From Anaerolineae bacterium (GTDB taxonomy: Bacteria; Chloroflexota; Anaerolineae; Aggregatilineales; Phototrophicaceae), in contig JAJEBE010000025.1 of assembly GCA_022822545.1 (NCBI GenBank), positions 1 to 60,582 on the forward strand: a stretch of DNA of 60,582 bases, written 5' to 3'. Positions within the stretch are counted from its first letter, which is position 1; every line of letters begins with the position of its first letter. The notes under the pieces are model-generated. The model was not told the DNA's origin, did no database searches, and saw only the letters and a list, made by a program, of their open reading frames with translations. Shown one piece after another: positions 18,718 to 25,711 of this stretch. The translations under genes were made by a program, and so were the position numbers.

Positions 18718-19176
18718 TTATTCTAGCGTATTGAGATGCGTTCTTATGCTTATTGCCAATTGATTGAGCTGCTCATCGCCGCAGCGCTGCTCGATGGGCA
18801 CGCCAAGATGACGAAATATATGATATGCGCGATCTTCGGGCGCTTGTTCCGGCATGCGCGCGACAACATGAAAATGAACGTGTGGATGATCAGGAGATTC
18901 GGCGAATTGCATTACGTAGGTTTTGCTGCAGCCCAACTCATGCTTCAAGGCCAGTGAAACCCGCTGCAGGAGCGCGCCCAACTCCAGCGCTTCATCCGCT
19001 GTCAACTCGGCAATCGCTTCGGCATGACGGCGCAGCACCAGCACCAGCCAGCCCAGATACGATGTGTTGTAGGCATGTACGACATCCCAGAACCTGCTGC
19101 GGTATATCTCATCCCAAAGCGGCGCCTTGCCGTCATTACGGTCACGGATGCGTTCACAGCTATTGCATATTGACAT
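18718..19176 (-). CDS. HIT-family nucleotide hydrolase/transferase
   Basis: Encodes 152 residues from ATG 19176 (MSICNSC), preceded by GGGAG; longer in-frame starts lack a site. The histidine triad is HPHVHFH (97-103), the core of the active site, where the middle His attacks a nucleoside phosphate. An N-terminal CNSC pair (C4, C7) may bind zinc. HIT proteins hydrolyse dinucleoside polyphosphates or aminoacyl-AMP-type compounds. The natural substrate cannot be told. It is divergent from the UPF0200-like gene at 19340, and its stop lies 39 bases before the alpha/beta hydrolase start. Confidence 0.9.
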   Translation of the reverse strand: MSICNSCERIRDRNDGKAPLWDEIYRSRFWDVVHAYNTSYLGWLVLVLRRHAEAIAELTADEALELGALLQRVSLALKHELGCSKTYVMQFAESPDHPHVHFHVVARMPEQAPEDRAYHIFRHLGVPIEQRCGDEQLNQLAISIRTHLNTLE

Positions 19177-19339
19177 GACTCCCGTCCTTAAGCTCGTTTT
19201 CATTGATACAGCGAGCGGCGCAATATTTCTCCCCCTGTCGCCAAGGACCTGCCGCAAGTCGTTTCCCTATATTCGCGTTTACCGTCATCGGGGCTATAAT
19301 CGACCACTTCTATCCCAGAGTATGGCAGATCGAGGTTAC

Positions 19340-19912
19340 ATGACCAAAGCACCGCAATGCCGCGCTCTCGCCCTCGTCGGCATGCCCGGCGCCGGCAAGA
19401 CAATCTGCGCCGAGCACCTTGCCCGGCGCGGCTTCTTCACCCTGCGCTTCGGCGGGGTGGTCGTCGATGAAGTCCACCGCCGCGGTTGGGCTGTCAACGC
19501 GAGCAACGAGCGTATCGTGCGCGAAGAACTGCGCCAAGAGCACGGCATGGCGGCTATGGCTGTGATCTCGCTGCCCGCCTTGCAAGACGCCCTGACCATT
19601 CACGAACGCATCATCATCGACGGCCTCTACAGCTTCAGCGAGTACAAACTGCTCGCGGACCAGCTCGGCGCGCCGCTCCTGCTCCTCGCTATTGTCGCCT
19701 CCCGCAAGTTGCGCTATCGCCGGCTGGCGCAGCGCTCCATCCGCCCCCTGACCGCCGCCGAAGCGCGGGAGCGCGACTTCCGCGAGATAGAGACGCTGGA
19801 AAAAGGCGGGCCTATCGCCATCGCCGATCACAGCCTTCTTAACGACGGCGCGCCCGCAGATCTGCTGCGTCGCCTTGACGCGCTGCTGGAAGATTTGGGA
19901 TTTCTGCCTTAA
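19340..19912 (+). CDS. UPF0200-like P-loop kinase (dephospho-CoA-kinase-like)
   Basis: Encodes 190 residues from ATG 19340; GAGG lies 4-5 bases upstream. The Walker A motif is GMPGAGKT near residues 14-21, followed by LRFGGVVVDEVHRRG, LPALQDALTIHERIIIDGLYSFSEY and an RxxxRSIRPLTAAEARERD lid-like block. This is the pattern of UPF0200/AAA-type proteins related to dephospho-CoA kinase and adenylate kinase, common in archaea and present in some Chloroflexota. It likely phosphorylates a small molecule; the substrate is not established. A TATAAT lies at 19295-19300. The DtxR-type regulator gene follows after 68 bases. Confidence 0.8.
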   Translation: MTKAPQCRALALVGMPGAGKTICAEHLARRGFFTLRFGGVVVDEVHRRGWAVNASNERIVREELRQEHGMAAMAVISLPALQDALTIHERIIIDGLYSFSEYKLLADQLGAPLLLLAIVASRKLRYRRLAQRSIRPLTAAEARERDFREIETLEKGGPIAIADHSLLNDGAPADLLRRLDALLEDLGFLP

Positions 19913-19980
19913 CGCTTGCGCCCTGCCGCAGTCATCGCTTATAGTATTAATCGATGCCGTTGCGGTGGATTGAGGAGTGC

Positions 19981-20664
19981 ATGACCGCGACCGACTCGAT
20001 GCAAGAATACTTGGCTGAGGCTTATCGCATCGCCTGTTATCAGCCCGATGAGCCTTTCGTTTCCACCTCGTCGCTAGCGGAAGAGATGCACGTTTCGGCC
20101 CCCGCCGTCACCCGTATGGTGCAGCGTCTGAAGCACGCCGGCTACCTCGAGCACGAGCCCTATCGCGGCATCCGCCTGACCGAAGCTGGCGAACGCGAAG
20201 CCCTCGCCAATATCCGCCGCCACCGACTGGTCGAATGTTTTCTTGTCGATGTGATGGGCTTCGGCTGGCACGAAGTCCATGACGACGCCGATGACCTCGG
20301 CCTGGTCGTCAGTGACCTGCTGGTCGACAAGATCGATGAGATGAGCGGTTATCCCAAGCGTTGCCCCCACGGCGAGCCTATTCCCAGCGCCGATGGTCTT
20401 ATGCCCCGCGTCGTCGATTACCCGCTCTCCGAAGTCGAGGTGGGCTATGACTATGTCATCAGCCGCGTCCATACGCACGATGAGCACCGCCTGCGCTACT
20501 TCAGCGAGTTGCGCCTGGAACCCGGCAAGCGCTTCCGCCTGGTCATGCGCGCGCCTTTCAAAGGTCCGCTCCAACTCCAGGTCGATGGACAAACGCACTT
20601 CATTGGCCATGAGCTGGCCGGCGCCCTGCGCGTCTGCAGCGAAGCCGAATACGCGCTCGTTTAG
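19981..20664 (+). CDS. DtxR/MntR-type metal-dependent transcriptional regulator
   Basis: Encodes 227 residues; ATG 19981 has GAGGAG 5 bases upstream, so the upstream ATG at 19954 is less likely. The N-terminus is a winged helix (residues ~5-65: SMQEYLAEAYRI, VSTSSLAEEMHVSAPAVTRMVQRLK, GYLEHEPYRGIRLT), then the metal-binding dimerisation domain (HRLVECFLVDVMGFGWHEVHDDAD) and CPHGEPIP, and a C-terminal SH3/FeoA-like part. The family senses iron or manganese and represses uptake genes. A TTGCGC-18-TATAGT promoter is possible at 19916-19945. No metal transporter is next to it in this window, so its target is elsewhere. Confidence 0.92.
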   Translation: MTATDSMQEYLAEAYRIACYQPDEPFVSTSSLAEEMHVSAPAVTRMVQRLKHAGYLEHEPYRGIRLTEAGEREALANIRRHRLVECFLVDVMGFGWHEVHDDADDLGLVVSDLLVDKIDEMSGYPKRCPHGEPIPSADGLMPRVVDYPLSEVEVGYDYVISRVHTHDEHRLRYFSELRLEPGKRFRLVMRAPFKGPLQLQVDGQTHFIGHELAGALRVCSEAEYALV

Positions 20665-20745
20665 CCCCGGCGCCGGTGACACCTGCCTATTCACAACTCG
20701 TTCGCGCCTCTTCTCCGCGTCGCGGTCAGCCACTGGGGCAAAACC

Positions 20746-21660
20746 ATGATCACCGATTGGCAGCGCGCCCGCGACCGCTTCAACCATCAGACCGTCCCCG
20801 CAATCGTCCGCGACCTCTATCGCGGCGACCCGGCCACGCTCCGCCTGATCAGCCAGGATTACAATATCGTCTACCGCTTCGAGGCGGCCGGACGCGGCTA
20901 CTACCTGCGCCTCTGTCATGCGTCCCTGCATCCCCTGCCCGAAGCGCGGGCGGTCATGCGCTTCCTGCGCTTCCTCGCCGCCGAAAATGTACCGGTCGGC
21001 GCGCCCGTCGCCTCGGTCAACGGCGTCTACATCGAAACGCTGGCGGATGGTTATTACGCCGCCGCTCAAGTCGAGGCGCCCGGAATTAATCTGGAGCGCC
21101 ACTTGCTTGACCTCTCCGTCTATCAAGCCTGGGGCAGATCCTTGGGCAAGCTGCACGCCGCCTCCCGCCGCTTCCAGCCCGAGTCCGCCAGCGACTACCA
21201 GTTTCCATCGGTCCAACAATTCTGGCGCAACATTGAGCCGACCGTCCGCGCGTCCGCTCCCGAAATACAGCGCGTCTACGCTGAGCTCACCGACTGGATG
21301 GGCAGCCTGCCGGGCCATGACTACGGCCTCATCCACGGCGACTACCGCCCCGGCAACGTCATCTGGGATGGCGCTATTGCCCGCACCATCGACTTCGACG
21401 AACCCAACTTCCACTGGTACATCGCCGATGTCTGCCGCGCTCTGCTCGAACTTCATGATCAACCGCTGGCTGCGCGCCGCAAGCATCGCGAAGCTTTCAT
21501 GCGCGGCTACTTGAGCGAGCATCAGATTGATGATTGGTGGGTGGGTCAACTGCCTTACTTCGCGCAGCATCGCGCCCTGCTGATGCAGGCTTGGGATGTG
21601 CAGGAGGGCGGGGATTGGAGTGGTGTGTTGGAGTGGGTGTTGAATAGGGTGGGGTGGTAG
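20746..21660 (+). CDS. Aminoglycoside-phosphotransferase-family kinase
   Basis: A 304-residue protein of the APH/choline-kinase fold. The catalytic loop is LIHGDYRPGNVIW and the metal-binding motif is TIDFDEPNFHWYIADVC. The N-lobe (IVYRFEAAGRGYYLRL) would bind ATP. Members phosphorylate aminoglycosides, homoserine, sugars or other small alcohols; nothing here picks one, and most chromosomal members are not resistance enzymes. ATG 20746 has GGGG about 8 bases before. It is the last high-GC gene before the AT-richer DUF262 cassette, and its final codons are unusually rich in G and T. Confidence 0.85.
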   Translation: MITDWQRARDRFNHQTVPAIVRDLYRGDPATLRLISQDYNIVYRFEAAGRGYYLRLCHASLHPLPEARAVMRFLRFLAAENVPVGAPVASVNGVYIETLADGYYAAAQVEAPGINLERHLLDLSVYQAWGRSLGKLHAASRRFQPESASDYQFPSVQQFWRNIEPTVRASAPEIQRVYAELTDWMGSLPGHDYGLIHGDYRPGNVIWDGAIARTIDFDEPNFHWYIADVCRALLELHDQPLAARRKHREAFMRGYLSEHQIDDWWVGQLPYFAQHRALLMQAWDVQEGGDWSGVLEWVLNRVGW

Positions 21661-21757
21661 GATATTCATATGGTTGGCGGTATCTAAACTATACATTTCC
21701 ACTAAGGCAATGATAGAATACCGATGCATTAGATTCTGAACTAATTTGAGGCGAGCG

Positions 21758-22837
21758 ATGATTGCCGAACCCGTAACAAAAACACATGAACACGATGCAG
21801 ATGTAGACGTCGTAGATGAGTATGAAGACCAAACTCTAGCAATCCCGCAATATTCGATAACGAGCTACGGTATTGACTACGACGTTGAGGGACTTGTTAG
21901 GCGCATGAATAATGACGACATATTGATACCAACTTTTCAGCGCGAATTCGTATGGAGTCGTGCGATAGCATCACGTTTTGTTGAATCTCTTCTGCTAGGT
22001 CTACCGGTACCCGGAATATTTCTTTATCGCACGGAAGATGACCGATACCAAGTCATCGACGGCCAGCAACGCGTGAAAACCTTGCAATACTTTTACTCAG
22101 GCAAGTTTGTCGACAGACCCTTCACACTCGTAAAGTTGGAATCCAAGTTTAACGGACTCACGATTGAGGATTTGGAGGGACGTGACAGACGGCGACTTAA
22201 TGACTCAATAATCCATGCTACGGTCATAAGACAAGACAAACCCGACGACAATGGATCTAGCAAGTTTTCGATATTTCAACGATTGAATACGAACGCGAAG
22301 CCGCTTTCTTCGCAGGAGATTCGTGCGGCCATCTACCAAGGCGACTTCAACGAACTTCTGTATGAACTTAATGAGAATAGCGCTTGGAGAAACTTGTTCG
22401 GCAAAAGGCATTCACGAAAGCGTGACGAAGAATTGATTCTTCGATTCCTGGCACTCTTTTATGGATTGGGTCGTTACAAGTCTCCTATGAAGAGATTCTT
22501 GAACGAATTCATGAATGAACACCGTTATCTCAAGGCGAGTCCGGCCGAAGACTTCCGTCCGGTGTTTGACAAAACAGTTCAAACAATCTCTGACAAGATC
22601 GGCGCACGAGCATTCATTCCAACTCGAGCGGTCAATGCCGCACTCTGCGACTCCTTGATGATAGGCATTGCCCGGCGTCTAGAATCAGGTCCTATCGAGT
22701 CTGACATCAAGAAAAACTATGATGACTTACGCGACAATCATGAATTTAAGGACTTAATCGCGGATACGACGTCTGCACCGGATAGGGTTCGGCAACGTAT
22801 CAAATTCGCCATTGACGCATTTGCTAATGTGGGGTGA
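21758..22837 (+). CDS. DUF262 (GmrS/ParB-like) protein of a two-gene cassette
   Basis: Encodes 359 residues; ATG 21758 has GAGG 7-8 bases upstream. The DUF262 hallmarks are clear: IPTFQREFVWSRAIASRFVESLLLGLPVPGIFLYR read in order (58-91) and VIDGQQRVKTL (99-109), with the DGQQR motif that binds or hydrolyses nucleotide in ParB-like/GmrS proteins, then FQRLNTNAKPLSSQEIRAA. There is no DUF1524 HNH domain, so it is not a complete GmrSD-type nuclease. DUF262 proteins belong to modification-dependent restriction and related phage-defence systems. Three bases separate it from the next gene. Base composition is clearly lower in GC than both flanks, suggesting acquisition by transfer. Confidence 0.9.
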   Translation: MIAEPVTKTHEHDADVDVVDEYEDQTLAIPQYSITSYGIDYDVEGLVRRMNNDDILIPTFQREFVWSRAIASRFVESLLLGLPVPGIFLYRTEDDRYQVIDGQQRVKTLQYFYSGKFVDRPFTLVKLESKFNGLTIEDLEGRDRRRLNDSIIHATVIRQDKPDDNGSSKFSIFQRLNTNAKPLSSQEIRAAIYQGDFNELLYELNENSAWRNLFGKRHSRKRDEELILRFLALFYGLGRYKSPMKRFLNEFMNEHRYLKASPAEDFRPVFDKTVQTISDKIGARAFIPTRAVNAALCDSLMIGIARRLESGPIESDIKKNYDDLRDNHEFKDLIADTTSAPDRVRQRIKFAIDAFANVG

Positions 22838-22840
22838 CGA

Positions 22841-23428
22841 ATGCATCCTGACATCAGCCGCAAGGAAGAAAAGTTAGATGCCCTGTTTAGACAAGTTGAT
22901 TCGATGCAAGACAGAGATGATCGAGACAAGGACGACCAAGACCAAGAAGAACTTGATCAAGACAGCGATGAACGCGACCAAGATGACCTTGACAAAATCT
23001 ATATTGATGATGCGTTGAAGGCTCAGTTCGTATGGTATCTGTGTGTTCGCACTGCTGGATATGTCGAGACCTCCGTGAAAACAGTCGTCATTGAACATGT
23101 GGAGTCAATGACTAGTCATCAGCCAATCATAAGATTCGTCGAAGACAGGATCAGAAACACACCTGCAATCAAGTGCAGCGACATTCTCAGACTGGTGCGG
23201 CCATTTAGTGAGGCGTGGTGGAACAGCTTGAAGACTTCATTTGATGACGAAGATGACGAGCTTGCGAATTCATTGGGAAACTTACGTACGAATCGAAATG
23301 ACATTGCACATGGAAGAGACGTAGATCTTACTCTGCAAGTTCTAAGAGTGTACTTTGAGCACGCAAAGAAAGTGGTAAAGCTAGTATATGAGAGCTGCCC
23401 CACGCAAGTCTCAATAGCAACAAAATAG
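22841..23428 (+). CDS. HEPN-like protein with acidic N-terminal repeat, partner of DUF262
   Basis: A 195-residue protein. Residues 22-52 are almost entirely Asp, Glu, Arg, Lys and Gln in a DRDDRDKDDQDQ-like pattern. The rest looks all-helical and carries RNDIAH (152-157) in the context LRTNRNDIAHGRD, which fits the Rx4-6H motif of HEPN ribonucleases. HEPN proteins act as RNA-cutting toxins or effectors in toxin-antitoxin, abortive infection and CRISPR systems. It begins three bases after the DUF262 stop codon, so the two should be translated together. Composition is low in GC like its partner. Assignment to a particular HEPN subfamily would need a profile search. Confidence 0.75.
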   Translation: MHPDISRKEEKLDALFRQVDSMQDRDDRDKDDQDQEELDQDSDERDQDDLDKIYIDDALKAQFVWYLCVRTAGYVETSVKTVVIEHVESMTSHQPIIRFVEDRIRNTPAIKCSDILRLVRPFSEAWWNSLKTSFDDEDDELANSLGNLRTNRNDIAHGRDVDLTLQVLRVYFEHAKKVVKLVYESCPTQVSIATK

Positions 23429-23453
23429 GAGATATTTTCCTCTTTCCGTCCGG

Positions 23454-23927
23454 TCACCCCCGCCCATACATCCGCCCGCCGAACTCCCCCGACAGCGCAT
23501 CATCCAGTTCATCGGCATAGCGCGCCAGACGGCGAATGATCGCGTCGGCCTCGGCCGCGTCCAAACCGGCCAGCAAGCGCTCATGATACAGATAGACCAC
23601 ATCCTCATGCAGGCCCAGCGCCGCGTTCGTCAGTTGCAAATTCAATTCCAGCAAGCGTCGATACAGGGCCAGCAAATTGCTTGCCGGCAAGTGCATAATC
23701 GGCGATAAGACTTGCAGATAACCCTGCTCCTCCGGCGTGAGGTAGACTTCGATCAGCGCCGAGCCGCGCTGGAAATTCCAGCCGTAACCCCGCGCCACTT
23801 CCATCCGCGCCGCCGCCGGATCCACGCCGATCGCCGCCAAAATGCTCTCCACCGCCCGCAGCGACAAATCCAACTGATCGGCCGGTTCGTCCGGCGTGTC
23901 CTCGCCTCGCCCGAAGAAGCGCCCCAT
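23454..23927 (-). CDS. YbjN/CesT-like small protein, function unknown
   Basis: A 157-residue protein starting MGRFFGRGEDTPDEP. It has alternating helix and strand segments: a helix near 20-36, then ARGYGWNFQRGSALIEVYLTPEEQGYLQVLSPIMHLP, then helices LLALYRRLLELNLQLTNAALGL. This resembles YbjN-type or type III secretion chaperone-like (CesT) folds, which often act as accessory or binding proteins. The ATG directly follows the stop of the trypsin-fold/zinc-ribbon gene with no gap, so the two are probably translated from one message and may work together. The family call is from pattern only. Confidence 0.65.
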   Translation of the reverse strand: MGRFFGRGEDTPDEPADQLDLSLRAVESILAAIGVDPAAARMEVARGYGWNFQRGSALIEVYLTPEEQGYLQVLSPIMHLPASNLLALYRRLLELNLQLTNAALGLHEDVVYLYHERLLAGLDAAEADAIIRRLARYADELDDALSGEFGGRMYGRG

Positions 23928-25037
23928 TTAGCCCGCCCCCTTCTGCGCCAGCGCATAGCCACAGCGCAGGCAGCGCCCGGCATAGCCGCCCACGCGCGCG
24001 CCGCAGCCCCGGCATGGCGGTCCCGCATTCTCGCCGTAGAGTCGCATCAGTGCCTCGCTCTGCGCGGCCCGTCCGTCGCTCGCCGCCAGCCGCGCGCCAC
24101 AGCTCTCGCAAGTCCCGCCGCCGAAAAGCAGGGCCCGCGCCAAACCGCCGCAGGCTGGGCAGTAGCCCGCTTTCGGCATCAACTGACGCTCCCGCCGCAG
24201 TTGCTCGGCCAGCGCCAAAACATGCGTTATCTTCAAGGCGCAGGCCTTGCCGCCCGCTCCGATGTTCCGCGTCAATATTCCCAGCAGATGTCCGTTCTCA
24301 TCCACCAGCGGATTGCCGCCGGCATCGGGCAACTGCACAGGCGCGATATTCGTTGCCAGCCAGTGCCCGTCCGCGCCGCGCCCGCCAGTTATCAACCGGC
24401 CAGGCAAGCGCGCGCCGCCATAAGCAAGGGCCACAAAGGCCGCGTTCTCGGCCAGCATCGCCGATGGCGCGGCAGCCGGCTTCCGCGCCAGTTCCACGCC
24501 GGTCGCGATGAAGGCAAGATCAAAGAGCGGATAGCGCCGGAGGATGCGCGCGCCGAATTCCCGCTCGCCGCCCAGGCGCACGGTCACTTCTTCCGCGCTG
24601 CCCACGGCGTAACTCGTCGTCGCCAGCAATCCGCCGCGGCCGACGAAGGCGCCGCTTGCCAAACCGTTGCGCCCGCCTTCCACGCCCACCACCGCTGGCG
24701 CTTGCTCCAGGCTCAGGGGACTCCCGGCCGGCCGCCGCATCAACGGCAGATGCTCGGGCTGCGCCGGCGACGCCAGCAACTGATTCAGGCCCTGCCGAAT
24801 CTGCGCATTATCCGGTTCGCAAGCCAGCGCCCGTTCCAGGCAGCGCCGTTTGTAGTCGCGATCTTCTTGCGCCTCCGCCAGCCAGACATAAGCCGCCGCC
24901 CGCCCTTTGGCATCCAGCGTCGGCGCCTCGGCCAAACGCCGCAGCAGCCCGGCCGCCGCCTCGACCTGACCGTCTTGCATCAGTTGAATCGCCCGTCGCA
25001 ATTCGTCCTGCGCCATCGTTATTCCCGGCATCGTCAC
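23928..25037 (-). CDS. TPR, trypsin-fold (degenerate) and zinc-ribbon protein
   Basis: A 369-residue protein. Residues 8-90 look like TPR helices. Residues ~112-285 follow the trypsin-like layout (SGAFVGRGGLLATTSYAVG; FDLAFIATGVEL; LPDAGGNPLVDENGHLLGILTRN), but the position of the catalytic His reads TTSYAVG and the usual GNSGGPL reads DAGGNPL, so His and Ser appear lost while an Asp (173) remains. The C-terminus has two zinc ribbons: C293/C296/C310/C313 and C342/C345/C356/C359. Without a signal peptide it should be cytoplasmic, perhaps a scaffold. The start is GTG 25037 with GGAG upstream; an ATG at 25016 is possible. The YbjN-like gene follows directly. Confidence 0.75.
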   Translation of the reverse strand: MTMPGITMAQDELRRAIQLMQDGQVEAAAGLLRRLAEAPTLDAKGRAAAYVWLAEAQEDRDYKRRCLERALACEPDNAQIRQGLNQLLASPAQPEHLPLMRRPAGSPLSLEQAPAVVGVEGGRNGLASGAFVGRGGLLATTSYAVGSAEEVTVRLGGEREFGARILRRYPLFDLAFIATGVELARKPAAAPSAMLAENAAFVALAYGGARLPGRLITGGRGADGHWLATNIAPVQLPDAGGNPLVDENGHLLGILTRNIGAGGKACALKITHVLALAEQLRRERQLMPKAGYCPACGGLARALLFGGGTCESCGARLAASDGRAAQSEALMRLYGENAGPPCRGCGARVGGYAGRCLRCGYALAQKGAG

Positions 25038-25130
25038 GCAAACTCCATTCTAGCGCGATTCCGCCTCGCCCGTGCGCCCACGCGGTCGTTATGCCGATGT
25101 ATACGTGTTGGACTACGAACGGCATTTTCT

Positions 25131-25168
25131 TACTCTGTGCCGTCTGCGCTCTCTGTGGTTAAAATCCT
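25131..25168 (+). repeat. CTCTGTG-type dispersed repeat, copy c
   Basis: Reads ACTCTGTGCCGTCTGCGC then TCTCTGTGGTTAAAATCC, the same pattern as copy a. It lies 32 bases before the ridA-like start codon. Confidence 0.55.
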
Positions 25169-25200
25169 GTGACGACATCATCCACAAGAAAGGGCGTCAC

Positions 25201-25680
25201 ATGCAAATCGAAGGCAAATTGCAGGATATGGGCTTGACGCTGCCTCCGCCGATCAAAGCGCCACCCGACATCGTCTTGCCCTTCTCCTTCGTTCGCGTCC
25301 AGGCCGGCATCGCCTACATCTCCGGTCACGGACCGCAAAACGCGGACGGCTCAGTCGCCGGTCCCTTCGGCAAAGTCGGCGTCGATGTCAGCATCGAGCA
25401 AGGCTACGAGGCGGCGCAGGCGGTTGCGCTGTCGATGCTCGGCAGCCTGAAACGCGAGCTCGGCGACCTCGACCGCGTATCCGCCTGGCTGCGGCTTCAC
25501 GGCATGGTCAATTGCGGGCCCGATTTCGCGGCGCAGCCGGCCGTCATCAACGGTTGTTCCGATCTCATCCTGGCGCTTTATGGCGCCGAACGCGGCGCCC
25601 ATGCCCGTTCCGCCGTCGGCATGGCCTCCCTGCCATTTAATATGTGCGTCGAAATTGAAGCTGCAGTCGCCATCGACTAG
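25201..25680 (+). CDS. RidA-family (YjgF/UK114) protein
   Basis: Encodes 159 residues from ATG 25201, with AAAGGG about 7 bases upstream; the longer frame to 25072 runs through a dispersed repeat and is unlikely. Motifs are YISGHGPQNADGSVAGPFGKVG, EQGYEAAQAVALSMLGSLK and RSAVGMASLPFNMCVEIEA (each read in order), typical of the longer Atu1953-like RidA branch. RidA proteins deaminate reactive enamine/imine intermediates; the key Arg equivalent lies in the HARSAVG block. It converges on hyuA, ending 31 bases from its stop codon. Confidence 0.9.
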   Translation: MQIEGKLQDMGLTLPPPIKAPPDIVLPFSFVRVQAGIAYISGHGPQNADGSVAGPFGKVGVDVSIEQGYEAAQAVALSMLGSLKRELGDLDRVSAWLRLHGMVNCGPDFAAQPAVINGCSDLILALYGAERGAHARSAVGMASLPFNMCVEIEAAVAID

Positions 25681-25711
25681 CGCTAACGGGAGCGGCGAAA
25701 TTCACTCCCGC

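Noticed and set aside
20746..21660. Calling the phosphotransferase an antibiotic-resistance gene
   Set aside because: The APH fold is shared by many metabolic kinases and no resistance context is present.
20074..21729. 551-residue open frame antisense to the DtxR and phosphotransferase genes
   Set aside because: It spans two well-supported genes and the gap between them and shows no recognisable domain.
21661..23453. Integrase, att sites or transposase bordering the DUF262-HEPN cassette
   Set aside because: I searched by eye for direct repeats and recombinase frames at both edges and found none; transfer rests on base composition only.
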